Shown: positions 44,149-55,737 of the stretch, in pieces
How the letters are laid out: every line of letters starts with the position of its first letter
Numbering within the stretch: the first letter of the stretch is position 1
Assembly: GCA_023525975.1 (NCBI GenBank)
Contig: CM042032.1
Span: 17,614,001-17,678,000 of the forward strand
Direction: 5' to 3'
Source of the DNA: Smallanthus sonchifolius
Taxonomy: Eukaryota > Streptophyta > Magnoliopsida > Asterales > Asteraceae
DNA length: 64,000 nt
The notes under the pieces: model-generated
Told to the model about the DNA's origin: nothing
The model's database searches: none
Seen by the model: only the letters and a program-made list of their open reading frames with translations
Translations under genes and position numbers: made by a program

Positions 44149-45960
44149 GACATATTTTCAAACTAATGTCCCACCTTCAATTTCTAGAGTTCAGCCTACT
44201 ACTTCATCCACTTCTTAGAAACCAACCACTATGATACCCGATGAATATCTGCCTATCATGACTGCCTTCAAGTCGTGCTATGATGCACTGATTTCTGAAA
44301 ACCTGACACCGGTCAACATTCAACCTGATGGCTTGAAAAAGATGGATATTGATTGGTCTATGGCTATGCTGACTCTGAGAGCCAAAATATTTATCAAGAG
44401 GACTGGGATGGATAGATTCAAGCAAGGAAAGACTCTAGGGTTTGACATCAAAAAAGGTGAGATGCTACAACTACGACCAGCTGGGTCATTTCGCAAGTAA
44501 TTGCAAGGAGCCATCATCAAAGGAGTAGCATGAGAAGAAGAACTCGTCTTGAAAGCAAGTTGTCGTCTCTCCCAAATCCACTACAACTTCTAGCTCAACA
44601 GCTCTGGTCTGTCAAGCCGATGGGCACTATCATTGGGGAGATCAAGAAGAGGAAGCAGCTGACAAGGCACTGATCCCAGACATTGAAGAGAAAGAAAAAT
44701 GTGTCATGATTGAACCAGCTGAGGATCTCACCACCATACTAGCTGAGGTAATGTCTAGACTTTGCAATGCTAAATCTTGTTTAAATGAAATTCAGAAATA
44801 TAGATTCATCAACCAGGCTTTGGTCAATGAACGTGATCACATAAAGGTGATGTATGATTCTGTGGCTAAAAATGAGAAACTTTACTTAAAGAAAATTCGT
44901 GATATTTCTAGAGAAAATCGATCTTTGATTGTGCAAATTACTACACAAAAGAATAATAATCAAATTCTAACTGAAAGACTCCAAAAGGCTGAAAAGGCAA
45001 ACTTTCAAGTTGAACACATTATGGATCAGAAAATTCTTTTTGGAATCATTGATAATCAAATTCATAAAAAGGTCACAGAAGGCATTGGGTATAACTCTCA
45101 TCTTCCTCCTTATTCCAAGTCTGGTAGATTTGCTGATATGCCAGTTCCTCACGTTGCCACACCCTTTGTTTGCAATTTATCTACTGATGATTATATCCAA
45201 ACTTCATATTCTGACAGTTTTGCTTCCTGTGTAGAGTCAGATTGTGTAGGTTTCGAAGATGATTGTGATGAGAGTTCTAGTAAGGGAAATGTTTTAAATG
45301 AACTTGAGTCGGATGAATGTAATAATATGTCCGTGTCAAAACCAGATATTTGTGAAAATTTGTATTTTGGTTATGTGCCTTCTGAGCATGACAATTTGAG
45401 AAATGCTATTTCTAAGTTTAAGAATGCTTTGCCTTTTGTTCCTAAATCTGTAAATGCTATAAGTTGTATTGCAAATTTTAAAAGTGCAGGATTTGTTGTG
45501 ACTGACATTCAACAAGAAACAATGAGCAATCTGGAATTTTTCAGATTAAAGGAAGATCAAAGTCTTCAAGAAAGAAATGTTAAAGAATGAGTTGCCTCTA
45601 GTTCTGATGTCTCAACATCACAGTCATCTTTATCACTTGTGATGACAATTATCAGGCTAAGCTAACATTTGATAAAGTTTGTTTTAGTTGTGAGGAATCC
45701 AATCATGTTTCTAAGACATGTAAATTGTCTACATATCGTTTTGAGGAAGAAAACGTACCAGCAGTTATTCAAAATTCAGTTGATTGTGTCTCAAATGTTT
45801 TCTCTAAATCACAACATAGTAGAACTTTGCGATGTAAAAGGATTAAAAATGCTAAAAATTGATCGAAAAGGATTTGAAAAATTAAGAATAATGATCTTTT
45901 TTATAATACATTAAAGGAGCTGACTATGTTTTCCGAAATACTTCTTGCAAAATTAAGACG
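44149..45960 (+). pseudogene. gag: Element G gag, N-terminally deleted
   Basis: Starts near MTYFQTNVPPS and goes straight into the middle part of a SIRE gag: KKMDIDWSMAMLTLRAKIF aligns with MDIQWNMAMLLRRAKRF of element D. The first knuckle is CYNYDQLGHFASNC, with the second Cys changed to Tyr and a frameshift just before it (near 44448). A coiled-coil region (44706-45590) has acidic Ser-rich segments, and a second knuckle CFSCEESNHVSKTC is at about 45678-45725. The UBN2 domain that starts D gag is absent. Stops near 44218 and 44528 and several shifts make it inactive. Confidence 0.82.
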
Positions 45961-46045
45961 TTCCAAGTTAGCAATGACTTGGGTACCAATGTCTAAATGA
46001 TTCATTTTGTGTAGGGACAATCAAGGAGGACTGGAGACAATATCT

Positions 46046-49000
46046 GGCATGTCGACAGTGGTTGCTCAAGACATATGACTGGTCATTTTTCTTTATTGCA
46101 AGATTATCATCCAATAGATAGATATTTTGTTGCCTTTGCAGGCAATCCAAGAAGAGGAAATATTGAAGGACAAGGAAATGTGTCAAATGGTGTAAATAGC
46201 CTGAATAATGTCAACTTCGTTCCTCAGCTAAAGTATAATCTGATGAGTGTCCCAGATTTGTGATAAAGACTTTTGTGCCCTCTTCAACTCAAGAGAATGT
46301 TTGATTCTGAAGCCTTGAGTGGTTATTCCCAAAGACCTAATCATCATGCGTGCTCCTCGAAGATTCAATACTTATAGTCTGGATATGAATAAGCCATCAG
46401 GAATCGAATCCTGCTTTCTTTCAAAAGCTTCAGAGGACGAGTCCTTTCTTTGGCACAAGAGATTAGGACATGTGAATTTCAAGACTATTAACCATCTTGT
46501 TCGAGGAAACCTTGTCACCAGTTTACCTCTAAAAGACTTCTCACCGTGGAACATTGTCTTTCCTGTTCCAAGGGCAAGCAGCACAAATCATCTCACAAGC
46601 CCAAAACCACCACGCTTCACATGGATCTCTTTGGTCCCATGAGTGTCATGAGTCATGGAAGGAAATCCTACTGCTTGGTGGTAACCGATGACTTCTCTCG
46701 GTTCACTTGGGTATTCTTCCTTGCAAAGAAAGATGAGACGTCAGAGACTCATCTGCTACAAATCAAGAATCTGTTCAATCTAAGTGTAAAGACTATTCAC
46801 AGTGATCATGGCACAGAGTTCAAGAATGCCATTCTACATTCTTTCTGTGAAAGTAAGGGTATCTCTCGGCAATTCAGTGCACCTCGTACTCCACAACAAA
46901 ATGGTGTAGTTGAACGAAGAAATCGCACGTTGATAGAAGCAACAAGAACTATGATCATTGATTCTAAGCTTCCTGTAACGTTTTGGGTCGAGGTAGTCAA
47001 TACCGCATGTTTTGTGCAAAATAGAGTTCTCATCACTAAAAGTTGCAACAAGACACCTTATGAAATTCTGTACAAGCGTAAGCCTGTTATTGATTTCTTC
47101 AAGAAGTTTGGGTGTGTTTGCACAATGCTGAATACTTCTGATCAGCTGAACAAGTTTGAAGCTAAAGCGGATGAGTGCTATTTCGTGGGCTATTCCTCTA
47201 ACCAAAGAGCTTTTCGTGTTTACAACAAGAGACGAAGGATTGTGCTGGAGTCCATTGATATCAACTGGCATGAAAGCAATCATACGGACGCTGGGGACGG
47301 TCCTGATTGGCTTTTTTGATGTCGATTCTTTGTTTAAATCGTTTCATCTTCCTGATTTCACTAACATATGTTTCTCAATTAATCCTCTCATGTCTATGAA
47401 CATCCTAGGTACCTCTCTTGCTTCAAGCTCCTCTTCATCATCAACTCAGGATTCTTCAGACTCCGTGGCAACAAGTGAAACTGTTGAGGAAGAAACTCCT
47501 CCAATAGTGGAGGTTGCTCAATATTCATCTGTTGAATGTCCTATTAATGAGGAAGCTGATTTTCCTTACAACAACATTACCAATCTGGATGACCACTTTG
47601 AAGAGGATGAGATTCCACAGCTAAGAATTCACAAGGATCATCCTACAGACAACATCATTGGTCCACTCAATGTGGGAGTCCGAACTCGTAGTGCCACCGA
47701 AGCAATGAATGATGGTCTCTTCACTTGCTTCATATCTAAAGTTGAACCTAAGAATATCAAAGCTGCTTTGCTTGCGAACAGTTGGGTAGAGGCCATGCAG
47801 GAAGAATTAAAGCAGTTTAACAAGTTACATGTGTGGGATCTGGTAGACCTTCCAAAGTACAAAGTCCCAATTGGGACTCGTTGGGTATTCCGTAACAAGA
47901 AGGACGAAGGGGGAATCGTGATTTGTAACAAAGCTCGCTTGGTGGTTCAGGGGTTTTATCAAGAAGAAGGGATTGACTTTGAGGAAGTCTTTGCACCAGT
48001 GGCTCGCTTGGAAGCCATCAGAATGTTTCTCGCATATGCGGCCTATATGGACTTTACAGTTCATCAGATGGATGTCAAAAGCGCATTTCTGTATGGAAAG
48101 GTTCAAGAGGAAGTTTATGTCAAGTAGCCACCGGGTTTCATTGATCCAACTTATCCTGACAGAGTCTACAAACTTGACAAGGCATTGTACGGTCTTTATC
48201 AAGCACCTCATGCGTGGTATGAGACGTTATCTAAGAATCTGCTTGATAATGGTTTCATACGAGGGGTAATTGACCAAACTTTGTTCAAACGAAAGGATGG
48301 TGTTGATACCATTTTGGTGCAAATCTATGTTGATGAAATCATTTTTGGATCCAAAAATCCTCGGTTATGTAAAGAGTTCAAGGAAGTGATGCGTTCTAAG
48401 TTTGAAATGAGTTCTATGGGAGAAATGAATTTCTTTCTTGGTTTGCAAGTAGATCAGTCTGAGTCAGGAATTCTTATCCATCAAGAGAAGTATGTTAAAG
48501 AAATCCTGACAAAGTTCACAATTACAGAGTCTCATCCTTACAAGACTCCCGTGGAAGTTCAACACTTTCTGTCTCCTGATTTGGATGGTGAAAGCGTAGA
48601 TCAGCATCTCTATCGCTCGATGATAGGATCTCTCATGTATCTCACTGCTTCGCAGTGTGCTTGTGTGCACGCTTTCAGGCTAATCCTAAACTCTCTCATT
48701 TAATTGCTGTCAAACGTATTTTAAGATATTTGAAGTACAAGCCAAAAATTAGGCTTTGGTATCCTAAAAATAACTTGATTGATCTTTTCACATATTCAGA
48801 TTCCGACTACGGGGGATGCAACCTAGACCAAAAGTCGACTTCTGGAGGTTGTCAGTTCCTTGGCAACCACCTCGTCTCATGGCAATGTAAGAAACAAACC
48901 GCTGTTTCCCAATCCACAGCCGAAGCCGAATACATTGCCGCAGCCCTTTGTTCTTCCCAAGTAAGGCGGATCCACCATCAAATGCTTGACTACGGGATCA

Positions 49001-49251
49001 CCTTCCATGAAACCCCCATCCTGTGTGATAACACCGCCGTTCCACATATCACTAAAAATCCCGTTCAGCATTCAAAAACCAAACACATTGAGATCAAACA
49101 TCATTTCATCCGTGACTGTGTAAAAAAGAAACATATCAAAATCGTTGAAGTCAAAACCGACAAGCAAATCGCTGACATCTTTACAAAAGAATTTGATTCT
49201 GCTAGATTTGAGAAATTAGTGGAGATGCTCCGCATGATTAACTTTCAGTAA
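46046..49251 (+). pseudogene. pol: Element G pol (protease, integrase, RT, RNase H), broken
   Basis: Segments in order: protease WHVDSGCSRHMTGHFSLLQD (about 46048); pre-integrase FLWHKRLGHVNFKTINHLV; integrase LHMDLFGPMSV, VTDDFSRFTWV, HSDHGTEFKN and PQQNGVVERRNRTLIEA; RT TRWVFRNKKDE, FEEVFAPVARLEAIRMFLAYA and QMDVKSAFLYGKVQEEV; a TAG at 48125-48127 in place of Gln; the RT box as YVDE (48326-48337) in place of YVDD; RNase H YSDSDYGGCNLDQKSTSGGC and AEAEYIAAAL, then KHIEIKHHFIRDC and a stop at 49251. Frameshifts lie near 46265, 46545, 47310 and 48655. The integrase acidic residues are present. Closely parallel to element D pol. Confidence 0.92.
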
Positions 49252-49759
49252 CCTTTGTGCATATTGTCTTTTCTATTTAAACTTGTTAATCGGGAAGATT
49301 TCCAAAAATATTTTATTTTTCTTTAAAGTTGTTTCCTTTTTCCGTTTGTGAAAGCAAAACTTTTGGGGGAGAAATTGGAATTTGTAGTTAGTAAGAAAAA
49401 GATTTGCTTTGCATAGTCAAAATTTTGTTTGCTTAAAAAAAACTCATGGTAAGTATCATGTTTTGTTTCAAGAAGATTGGATTCGACCTTGTGAGAAATG
49501 ATAGAGTCTGATCACCCTTCTTGAACATGAAATGGACCATAAGCGATGGTGCTTACTAAGGTATGGTAGGCCCGACATATGGTTATAACTCTTTAGTAGT
49601 GTGAAAACTTAATTATCAAATCGTACACATGTGTTTGAACCCATTTTTGAAACATCTAACCCATTTTAAGCTAAGAAAACCGATTCAATCAGATATAGGC
49701 TTACGTGCTGGATTCTGATTCATGCGCCAGGTGACCGTCAAAGTAACGAAAGTTACCGT

Positions 49760-49985
49760 CGATGACCCCGTCTGTTTTGCTTACGCAAAGATCTCGGGAG
49801 TTCATCTTTTTCACATCCACTTGGATGATTTGACCCCGTCTGTTTTGCTTACGCAAAGATCTCGGGTGTTCAACCTTTTACTATCCACTTGGATAATTTT
49901 ACGGCTTCTTCTGTTTTGCTTACGCAAAGACCTAGAATGTTCGTATCTTTTTAATATCCACTTGGATATTTTTTTTTCTTTTCAC
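49760..49985 (+). repeat. 69-bp tandem repeat, three copies
   Basis: Units begin near 49763, 49832 and 49902 with (GA)CCCCGTCTGTTTTGCTTACG and end with a CCACTTGGAT word. Copy three is more diverged. Confidence 0.85.
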
Positions 49986-50446
49986 AACTTCTGGTATCCA
50001 GTTAGATCTTATTTTACTTTTGGCGGTAATTTTGACTTACCAAGATGGTACCCTGGTTAACTTGTAAGAGATGGGAAGATGAATGCGGGTATTTCTTGAG
50101 GATTGATAGGCTTTCAATACCATTTTATTTTAAAATGTGGGGTACGCCGTGTTTCGTGCTCAAATGGTACCACTTAATCACATGAAATCATTGTACTAGC
50201 AAATGTTTGGGTTTATCTTGCACAAATATCGGCCATCTTCAGGGATTCACAGTAGCTGAGTGCAAAATGAAGTGTTTGAAGGGTTTTGACCAGACATGAT
50301 CTCACGTTGGATCTTTTCCAAGGTTTAGTGTTTATATGTTTTTTACTTTTAGTTTTTATTATAAATTTCTTAATCTTCCTTATTAGCTTGTTTAAATTGT
50401 GTACATATGAGAATTTGCTTTTGTTTCTGTTCAACTATCTCTTGTC

Positions 50447-50522
50447 ACCCGAAACTACTCTAACCGCTCGAAACTAACTCCCACCCGAAACTACTTTGCC
50501 CTATCGAAACTAGTAGTTTTGA
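50447..50522. repeat. CGAAACTA cluster 1 in the G spacer
   Basis: Three half-sites (CCGAAACTAC, TCGAAACTAA, CCGAAACTAC) and one near-complete palindrome TCGAAACTAGTAGTTTTGA. Confidence 0.85.
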
Positions 50523-51027
50523 CAGGGGCATTTTGGTCTTTTGTCAGCACAAATTAAATGTCTTCATAATCAGTTTCCGTCGCATGCTCATTCTCACTAT
50601 TCGAAACCTATTTCACCTTCGTTTTCACACACAAAAGCTCTGAGTCAATGGTCTAAGTTCGCAAAATCAGTCTTCCTTATATGATTCCTCCGTCGTCGTC
50701 TTCATCAGGTTTGATTACTAAAAATGTTTGCTACTGTTCTATATAGCGATGGCTAGGGTTACATTTTTACCCCTTTTACGACTGAAATCGCGTGTTTTGG
50801 GTTGTTTTATGCTTAGATCTTGTTTATAAACTCATCATTGTTAACATCTCACTCTTCTATCGTTTAATTTTGCAGATTTCCTCAAAAAACTTGGTAAGAT
50901 AAAGTTTCGACACCTCAGGCGAACTCTACCATTCTTATAATTTCTGTTTTTATTTTTGATAATCTGTATGTAATTTTTAGCTTGGCTTTTTCTGCTTTTA
51001 AATGATTGTTTTTTTTGTTCAGAATTC

Positions 51028-51193
51028 AGGCATCGAAACTAGTTGTTTCGATTAAAGGGTGTTTTGTTTTTAAAATGATAAGTCTCAGAATTTGAACAGG
51101 TTTTCTATCGAAACTAGTTGTTTCGATACCCTTTCGTGCCCGAAACTATGTAGTTTCGATATGCTTTCTTCACCCGAAACTAGTAGTTTCGGT
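51028..51193. repeat. CGAAACTA cluster 2 before G ORF3
   Basis: Four palindromes: TCGAAACTAGTTGTTTCGA (twice), CCGAAACTATGTAGTTTCGA and CCGAAACTAGTAGTTTCGG. The last ends 75 bp before the ORF3 ATG. Confidence 0.9.
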
Positions 51194-51267
51194 CAGGCCT
51201 TTCTGAAATTTTTTCTAAGCGTTGGACTGATGTTTGATAATTTTTCTTGTGTTGTTTATGTGCAAAT

Positions 51268-54156
51268 ATGGATCTATTATTTGTCAAAAGGCACAATGTG
51301 TGTGCTGTGTTGAATACTACTGATTCCAAAAATACAGACTTCATACATGTACTCAATTTCCTAGCCAACTCCAACATCAGTTTTGCTATAAGCCACAACC
51401 TGCCAGTGTTCGAAACTACTATAAGGCAATTCTGGAGTACTGCAACTACAACAATTATAGACAATGTGGAGCATATCAGGGCTACAGTTTATAATCAAGA
51501 AGTTCTACTATCTGAGGCAACTATCAGAGAGGTGCTGCACTTTAATGATAATCATGAAGCACCGGTGGAATTTTCAAGTTTTTATGTTAAAGAATGTTTC
51601 AGAAGGTTAGAGCATCCAGACGAATTCAAGAGCGGACAAATTATCAAGAATGCCCTTCCCCCTCTATGGAGATACATTATACATGTCTTTATTCACTGCC
51701 TGTCTATCAAAAAAGGTGGTTTTGATTCAGCCAATGCCATGGTGGCATCTGCAGTCTTGTGATTGATTAAAGGGAGGGATTACAACTTTTATGGGCTAGT
51801 ATTTGGGTAGTTAAAGGAAAACTTGACTGGAAGAGTGAAGGAAAAATTCTTGGTCTATCCTAGGTTTCTTCAAATCATTATCAATCACCTTCATTCTAAC
51901 CTACAACAATATGGGCATATATTTGTCTTTGATCATATGGCTGCCAAGACCCTAAGCTACATGAATAGTTCAAGCTAAAGAACCAATAGAGTGATTGCTG
52001 ATATTCCTCTGTTTGGTCATATCTGGGGTGAAGAAGAAGAGAATGTTCCTGACATAGATCCACAAATACAAGTTGAATCATCATCTGAAGAAGAGGAGGC
52101 AGAACAAGGTCAAGGGAACCAAGAGCCAGATATTGAAGCTGACCAGCAGATAGAGCAAAATGTTGAACTGCCTATCTTGGAGGCTCCTTTCATGGATCAA
52201 CTGTTAGAGAATCTTGAGCCTGTAATTGAAGAGCAACCTGATGAAAACATAGAAGCAGAAGTACATGATGAAGCCGAGTCAAGGGAAACCTTGGACGAAA
52301 GCATCTACGGTACTAAATACGACCAGTCGGAGATGAGCAAACTGTGTATCCTGCATCTTCCTCCAAAAGGCCAGCTGATTCCGAGTCCGACTACGAATTA
52401 GAAGAACCCCTTGCAAAGAAAATCAAGACCGAGTTGGAGTCTTTGACCTCTTTTGAAGAATCACTGTTTGACATTCCTGAACACTTAACCCCCATTCACT
52501 CACCTACTCATATTCCACCACCTTCACCACAACCATCTCCACAATATACACCTGTTCGTACACCACCTGCATCCCTTGTCCCTGACCTATCACCATCTGT
52601 CCCAAGAGTTAAAACCCTAAGCCTGGAGGTAAAAAGGTTACAGGAAAAAGTAACAAAGCAAGATGAAGTGATTGACAAACTAAAGGTTGAACTAAGAGAG
52701 AGCAATGAAGAAGTGAATGATCTTAAACTGGAAGTTGGCGGCTTACATACCCAACTTGATGTTCAACAAACCCAACCGAAGATAATCTCTCAGCAACAAC
52801 AAGAGTTTAAAGCCTTATCTGAAACTGTTGAACAAATCAAGGCTTCAATGATTAAATCTTCTCAACAAGAAACCCCTTCAACAGCTCAGGGGGAGACCAC
52901 TTCTGCTGGTGGACCCCCTTCCCCTGCCTTTATCTCAAATACTCAGTCTGCACTAACAATCTTCACTGGCCAAGCTGCCAAGACAAAGGATGTTGTGAAA
53001 GTCATGATTGATGAAACCAGGTATGATCTTCCATCAGTTAGTGAAAGGAGAGCCAATAGAAAAAGAGGAAAAGGAATAGAATCAAGTGTTGATGTCGTTA
53101 TTCTTGACGAAGAGGAAATTGGGTCGATCATGAGCTGAATGCTCTTCTTGATGAGATTGAAAATTATGGATTTAATGATGATTATCCAGAAATAATGGCC
53201 ACAGAAGATCTGCACAAATAAAAGTTGAGATACTTCACAGAGGAAGGAGAAGAGATCCAGGCACTCTCTAATGATGATGAAAACAGTGTTAAAGTTGATC
53301 TGGTACATACTGAACCAACCCCCATTTAACCAACTCAAACAACTCACACTGAATCCACCCCAACTGAACCAATCAATGCTCCTAAACCAAATCCAGACTA
53401 TCCCGACCCTAAAAGGCCTTGGATGAGGAAGCTGCCTGTAGAGTAGCCTCCCAAGTACTATGAATGGTTCGCATAATACCAAGAGTTGAAAAGACCCCCC
53501 GTGGGATGGAAATATGACAATGAAAGGGGCTTATATATAGTCAGGAGTAATAAGGGAGGATTAGAACACTTTAAAACTCCTCATGAGTTCAGCTCCCTTC
53601 CTAGATATGATCTTAGGGCACTTGCCAAATTACCCTACAGAATCCTGGAAAAGTCAACGAGGCATGTAACTTTGAGCAGTTTCTGAAACAACAAGCCTTC
53701 AATGACTTCAGGTCAATGAAGACCACTCTTCCAAAGAGAATTATATCCAAAACCAGGGTTCATCCTAGAACACAAAAGCCCTGGGTAAGCCTTTGGTACA
53801 AACCAGCAGAAACTGTCAAATCCATTACATTGCCAATGATGAAACCTGTTCAACTCCAAAATTTCAAAAGATGGTTATACAATCCAAACATTGGAAGTGC
53901 CGTGATAGAATGTGAAGGCAAGGAAGACATTGTGATCTTTGAACCTATAGAGCTTCTGGAGCTTCAACCTGAAGATTTGGAAGTATTATTTAAGTTCCAT
54001 ATCCAAGTATTTAGTGAGGATGATGAGGCAGATGCAAAGGCATACCAAAGAGTTGTGACTTTGAATGTGAAACCATACAATCCAATTCCAAGTCAATGGC
54101 TAACTATTAGAGAAGACTTGAAGACATTGATGCAGCATCTTAGGGGGAGATTGTAG
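51268..54156 (+). pseudogene. ORF3 of element G (two-domain extra protein), broken
   Basis: Starts at ATG 51268 and reads through FLANSNISFAISHNLPV, TIRQFWSTATT, HIRATVYNQEV, LWRYIIHVFIHCLSIKKGGF, then past a TGA (51760) FLVYPRFLQIIINHL and IPLFGHIW. An acidic Glu/Gln-rich region (52020-52280), a Pro-rich region (52490-52580) and a coiled coil (52620-52750) come next. The C-terminal domain is split between 53486-53686 (YIVRSNKGGLEHFKTP, FSSLPRYDLRALAKL) and 53716-54156 (FKRWLYNPNIGSAVIECEG). Both domains match ORF3 of D in order. Stops and at least two frameshifts break it. The final TAG overlaps the LTR start. Function unknown; no membrane segment seen. Confidence 0.85.
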
Positions 54157-54277
54157 AGTCTTATTTTTGTATAAGCTGTTGTCATCAATATACTTCATTT
54201 GAACATTGTTTAGTTAAGTTTTGATTTCTTGTAATTTCATTTTATGTAATTTCCTGTTTTATTTCTAAGTCTGGGCC

Positions 54278-54412
54278 ATCGAAACTATCTAGTTTCGATT
54301 GAGGTTTGTTCAATCGAAACTAGTAGTTTCGATAGATGGGATGTTTCGATAGGTTGTTTCACACTTGTAAATGCTCTACCGAAACTAGTAGTTTCGGTAA
54401 GCATAGTTTCGA
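54278..54412. repeat. CGAAACTA palindrome cluster, G 3' LTR
   Basis: ATCGAAACTATCTAGTTTCG, ATCGAAACTAGTAGTTTCGA, a half copy GTTTCGAT, CCGAAACTAGTAGTTTCGG and a last half site TAGTTTCGAG; the cluster ends 15 bp before TATA. Confidence 0.92.
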
Positions 54413-54426
54413 GCCTGTCAACTTAC

Positions 54427-54435
54427 TATAAATAG
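54427..54435 (+). promoter_or_regulatory. TATA box of the G 3' LTR
   Basis: TATAAATAG, also present in the first LTR at 43999-44007. Confidence 0.65.
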
Positions 54436-54701
54436 CCTAGTTTGAGAATGTTTAGGGCGTGAGTAGTGGTTGTAACCCTGAATTTTCTCTTTCATTGTTC
54501 TTGAAGAATCAATACAATCTGCATTTGTTTAATGCTTTGTTCTTACAATTTCACATCATATTTGTGTTAATTCCTGTGTGGTTAGCTGTTATCTTTACCA
54601 TTTCTATTTCTACCCTCTGTTTCACCACCATACACACATATTCCGCCTGTGTGTGTATAATCGATCTTCTTTGAGATTTTCGATTGAAATCTGGACCTAC
54701 A

Positions 54702-54744
54702 ACAACCAAACTCCCTCCGCGAAGCGCGGGGGAAATACCACTAG
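54702..54744 (+). mobile_element. Helitron-like 3' end
   Basis: A GC hairpin (CCGCGAAGCGCGG, 54717-54729) is followed 11 bases later by CTAG at 54741-54744 and then T. This is the hallmark of a plant Helitron 3' terminus (hairpin, short spacer, CTRR, insertion before T). Its body would lie left of element G. The 5' end was not found. Confidence 0.6.
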
Positions 54745-55427
54745 TTTTTTTATGTTACTGAAGTTGTCAAGACTTCAAAAGAACTAACAATTTTAAATCG
54801 TAAATGAAGGATTTTTGACATTTCTTAGAATTGTAATCTCATCATAATTCTAATCCTTGTCGCCTGAAGCCAATAAGTCAACGAATGGGAGCACATAATT
54901 AACGTTCTATAAATATAATTCGATCTATAAATTAATATGTAGGTTCTCGTGACTGTTAAGGATGACTCTATTTGTATTGCTATTGCTTTTTTACTAAGGT
55001 ATGGATTTTTGTTTCTTTTACTTGTAGCCTAAACATTTTCCTCATTGTTCTCTTAGTGTTTTGACACGTATCGTATCAAGTTATTGTCTTTGTTAAGCAT
55101 GCAATAGGCTTATGAACTTGTACTCATTATTGCATGTTCCCTTAGACGATATGTGTTATTATGTTCAGTTACATTTATACTACCCCTTAATTTGACACCC
55201 TGTTACCCGAGCATTTCAGACGCGTCATTATGGCGTCAATGACGTGACACCTTTCGTGGCGGTGTTTTTATAAAGTTCACGTCATCTCTGTTTAGTACTC
55301 ATGGACTACATTGGCCACCCTTATATGAGAGGCGTATGGATCGATCCTAGTTCAGTTTTGTTCTGTTCAGGGGGATGGAATCATGTGTGTACGCCCCCAC
55401 ACACCATCTTATTAGGTGCATGGGTAG
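54745..55427. other. Unassigned non-coding flank
   Basis: AT-rich then mixed sequence with no ORF or recognisable element. A TGACGTGACACCTTTCGTGG stretch near 55232 and TTATAAAGTT near 55267 could belong to an older LTR, but I see no ends. Confidence 0.3.
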
Positions 55428-55682
55428 TGTAGGTCCCAGGAGCATCGTCGCGTAGCGGAAAAACACAGACCTGGTAGTGTGGGAACGGTGAAGAACAAGA
55501 CAGATAAAAACATGATCATAAAGAAGAGAATCAACATAAAAGAAGAAGTCATCTCACATTACATACCCAAGAAGTACACATCTCTCGTCTACCCTCACGG
55601 TCCAGGGGCGGGAGAGCTCATCCCGCCCGGACAACTCTCAACCTTGTTCCAGAAGTTCCACCTACAAATGACGCCATCATCT

Positions 55683-55691
55683 CAATTTATA
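55683..55691 (-). promoter_or_regulatory. TATA box of LTR L
   Basis: TATAAATTG on the minus strand, with the palindrome cluster about 50 bp upstream. Confidence 0.55.
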
Positions 55692-55737
55692 GGGGCAGGA
55701 ACAATACCTGCTTACTTGGCTATGTACGTAGGTCATT

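Larger units (their letters stand above)
49252..51267 (+). other. G spacer between pol and ORF3 with repeats and palindromes
   Basis: Non-coding. It holds a three-copy 69-bp tandem repeat (49760-49985, each with TTTTGCTTACGCAAAGA and ATCCACTTGGAT), a first CGAAACTA cluster (50447-50522), donor/acceptor-like sites (TTTTGCAG near 50875, CTTG/GTAAGA near 50891) and a second CGAAACTA cluster (51028-51193) just before ORF3. The order of cluster, intron-like segment, cluster, ORF3 is the same as in D. Confidence 0.65.
43747..54701 (+). mobile_element. SIRE-like Ty1/copia element G with a third ORF
   Basis: Two related LTRs (43747 and 54152) share TGTAGAGTCTTATTTTT starts. ACGAC before and ACAAC after fit a target duplication with one later G-to-A change. 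Order: partial gag, protease, integrase, RT, RNase H, 2-kb spacer, ORF3, LTR. The 3' part of the first LTR, the primer site, the leader and the N-terminal gag domain are absent. Numerous stops and frameshifts. Older than D. Confidence 0.9.
54152..54701 (+). repeat. 3' LTR of element G
   Basis: 550 bp, TGTAGAGTC to GGACCTACA, directly after the purine tract TTAGGGGGAGAT. Contains palindromes 54278-54412 and TATA 54427-54435. Confidence 0.92.
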
